Of a DNA stretch of 64,000 nt, positions 63,173-64,000 are shown piece by piece (the first letter of the stretch is position 1; each line of letters begins with the position of its first letter). The notes under the pieces were generated by a model that was not told the DNA's origin, ran no database searches, and saw only the letters and a program-made list of their open reading frames with translations. Both the position numbers and the translations under genes were made by a program. This stretch comes from Rhabdornis inornatus (Eukaryota; Chordata; Aves; Passeriformes; Rhabdornithidae): contig VWZS01007473.1 of NCBI GenBank assembly GCA_013397075.1, positions 1,185,898-1,249,897 on the forward strand, in the 5' to 3' direction.

Positions 63173-64000
63173 CAATCTACCTTTATGATACAGAATTAGA
63201 GGATCCTTAGAGTTACTCTTATCTATGAAAAAGCAGCAAAGCAACTTAAAATTGACACTCTTCAACGCTTCCTTAATATTCTACTCTTCTTTCTAATTGA
63301 GTGAGGAAAAGTACCTTCAGCTTTAGCATTTCTTTCTCTATCTTTTCTTCCCCCTAATATTTGAAGCACATTCTACAGTCCTGGGAGACAGTTACCGATT
63401 TTAGCCAAAAAGGATAATATCCGTTACAAACTGAGTGATGGAGAAGGAGGTGCCAACTTTCCTGCGGGTGAAAAATAAAGGCAGTGTCATCAGCTGGCCA
63501 CTGAAAAAGAGAAGGATTTGAAAATGACAGATATCCATACAACCAGAGGTCTGAGAGAAAACTCTCTGGTAAAGCTGCTTTGAGTTTAGTGGAATATGGA
63601 GCATCATGTTGTATGGTTGTTCAGACCATAATCTCCAAAGGCTGGGTGAGGGTATTTTATGCAGAGTGCCATTGAAAGTCGATGCACAGTACGTAAAATT
63701 AAACAAGAGTAATCCTTTGCAGAACTGGGGCCATGTTTAGTTAACCTTTTACAGGAAAAAAAAAACAACAACTTAAGGTTATTTTCTGAGATTCTATTAA
63801 GTCCTGCTGTATTTTAATAGAAATGAGGATTTTGTTTCATTTTTGCTGCTCAATGTTTACATGGTTGAAAGGAAAACAAAATATTAATCCAGTCTAATCT
63901 TTTTAGGATCAAAATCCCAAACAACACATGTGAGAAATGCTGAGGAGCAGATAAGCAAAAGGGAAGGTCTTTTATACACAGCCTTGCATAGAGTCAAATC
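63173..64000. other. AT-rich non-coding spacer to window end
   Basis: No gene, RNA or known repeat was identified. A 101-codon minus-strand ORF at 63401-63706 has no recognisable domain. Confidence 0.6.

Overview
The window looks like an intergenic or intronic piece of a bird nuclear genome. It is AT-rich, with many A/T homopolymers and short microsatellites, very few interspersed repeats and no long open reading frame outside a tandem repeat. The best lineage evidence is two fragments of a CR1 LINE 3' end. One is at about 4108-4300 on the minus strand. The other is at about 61632-61686 on the plus strand and ends in the degenerate 8-bp ATTCTATG-type repeats typical of CR1. CR1 plus low repeat density fits Aves; the order cannot be fixed from what I can see. 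No complete protein-coding gene, rRNA, tRNA, CRISPR array or bacterial-type operon is supported.

Layout: 1-4.1 kb is AT-rich spacer with low-complexity tracts and a 22-bp perfect palindrome. A CR1 fragment follows at 4.1-4.3 kb, then spacer to 10.3 kb. At 10299-10559 there is a six-copy 45-bp minisatellite that creates overlapping long ORFs on both strands. From 10.6 to 21.8 kb there is spacer holding one notable putative minus-strand exon (17294-17586). At 21.8-22.4 kb a CpG-enriched patch contains a 20-bp perfect palindrome centred on CACGTG. From 22.4 to 28.4 kb there is spacer with an ancient-repeat-like inverted repeat (24236-24267) and a homeodomain-motif-rich stretch near 28.1 kb. A small CpG-island-like patch lies at 28405-28610, and a second putative exon at 31425-31534 on the plus strand. 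From 31.6 to 59.3 kb there is more spacer with simple repeats and small hairpins. At 59341-59457 there are nine perfect copies of a 13-bp repeat, followed by a 20-N assembly gap inside poly(A) at 59851-59870. The last 4 kb carries the second CR1 tail and a duplicated hairpin at 63101-63168.

No set of genes working together can be described, and I found no convincing undescribed system. The observations most worth checking are the two putative exons, the two CpG-enriched patches (one with the CACGTG palindrome), and the two tandem repeats, of which the 13-bp array is probably young and variable. Repeat family, exon and conservation statements are made by eye and carry the stated confidence.
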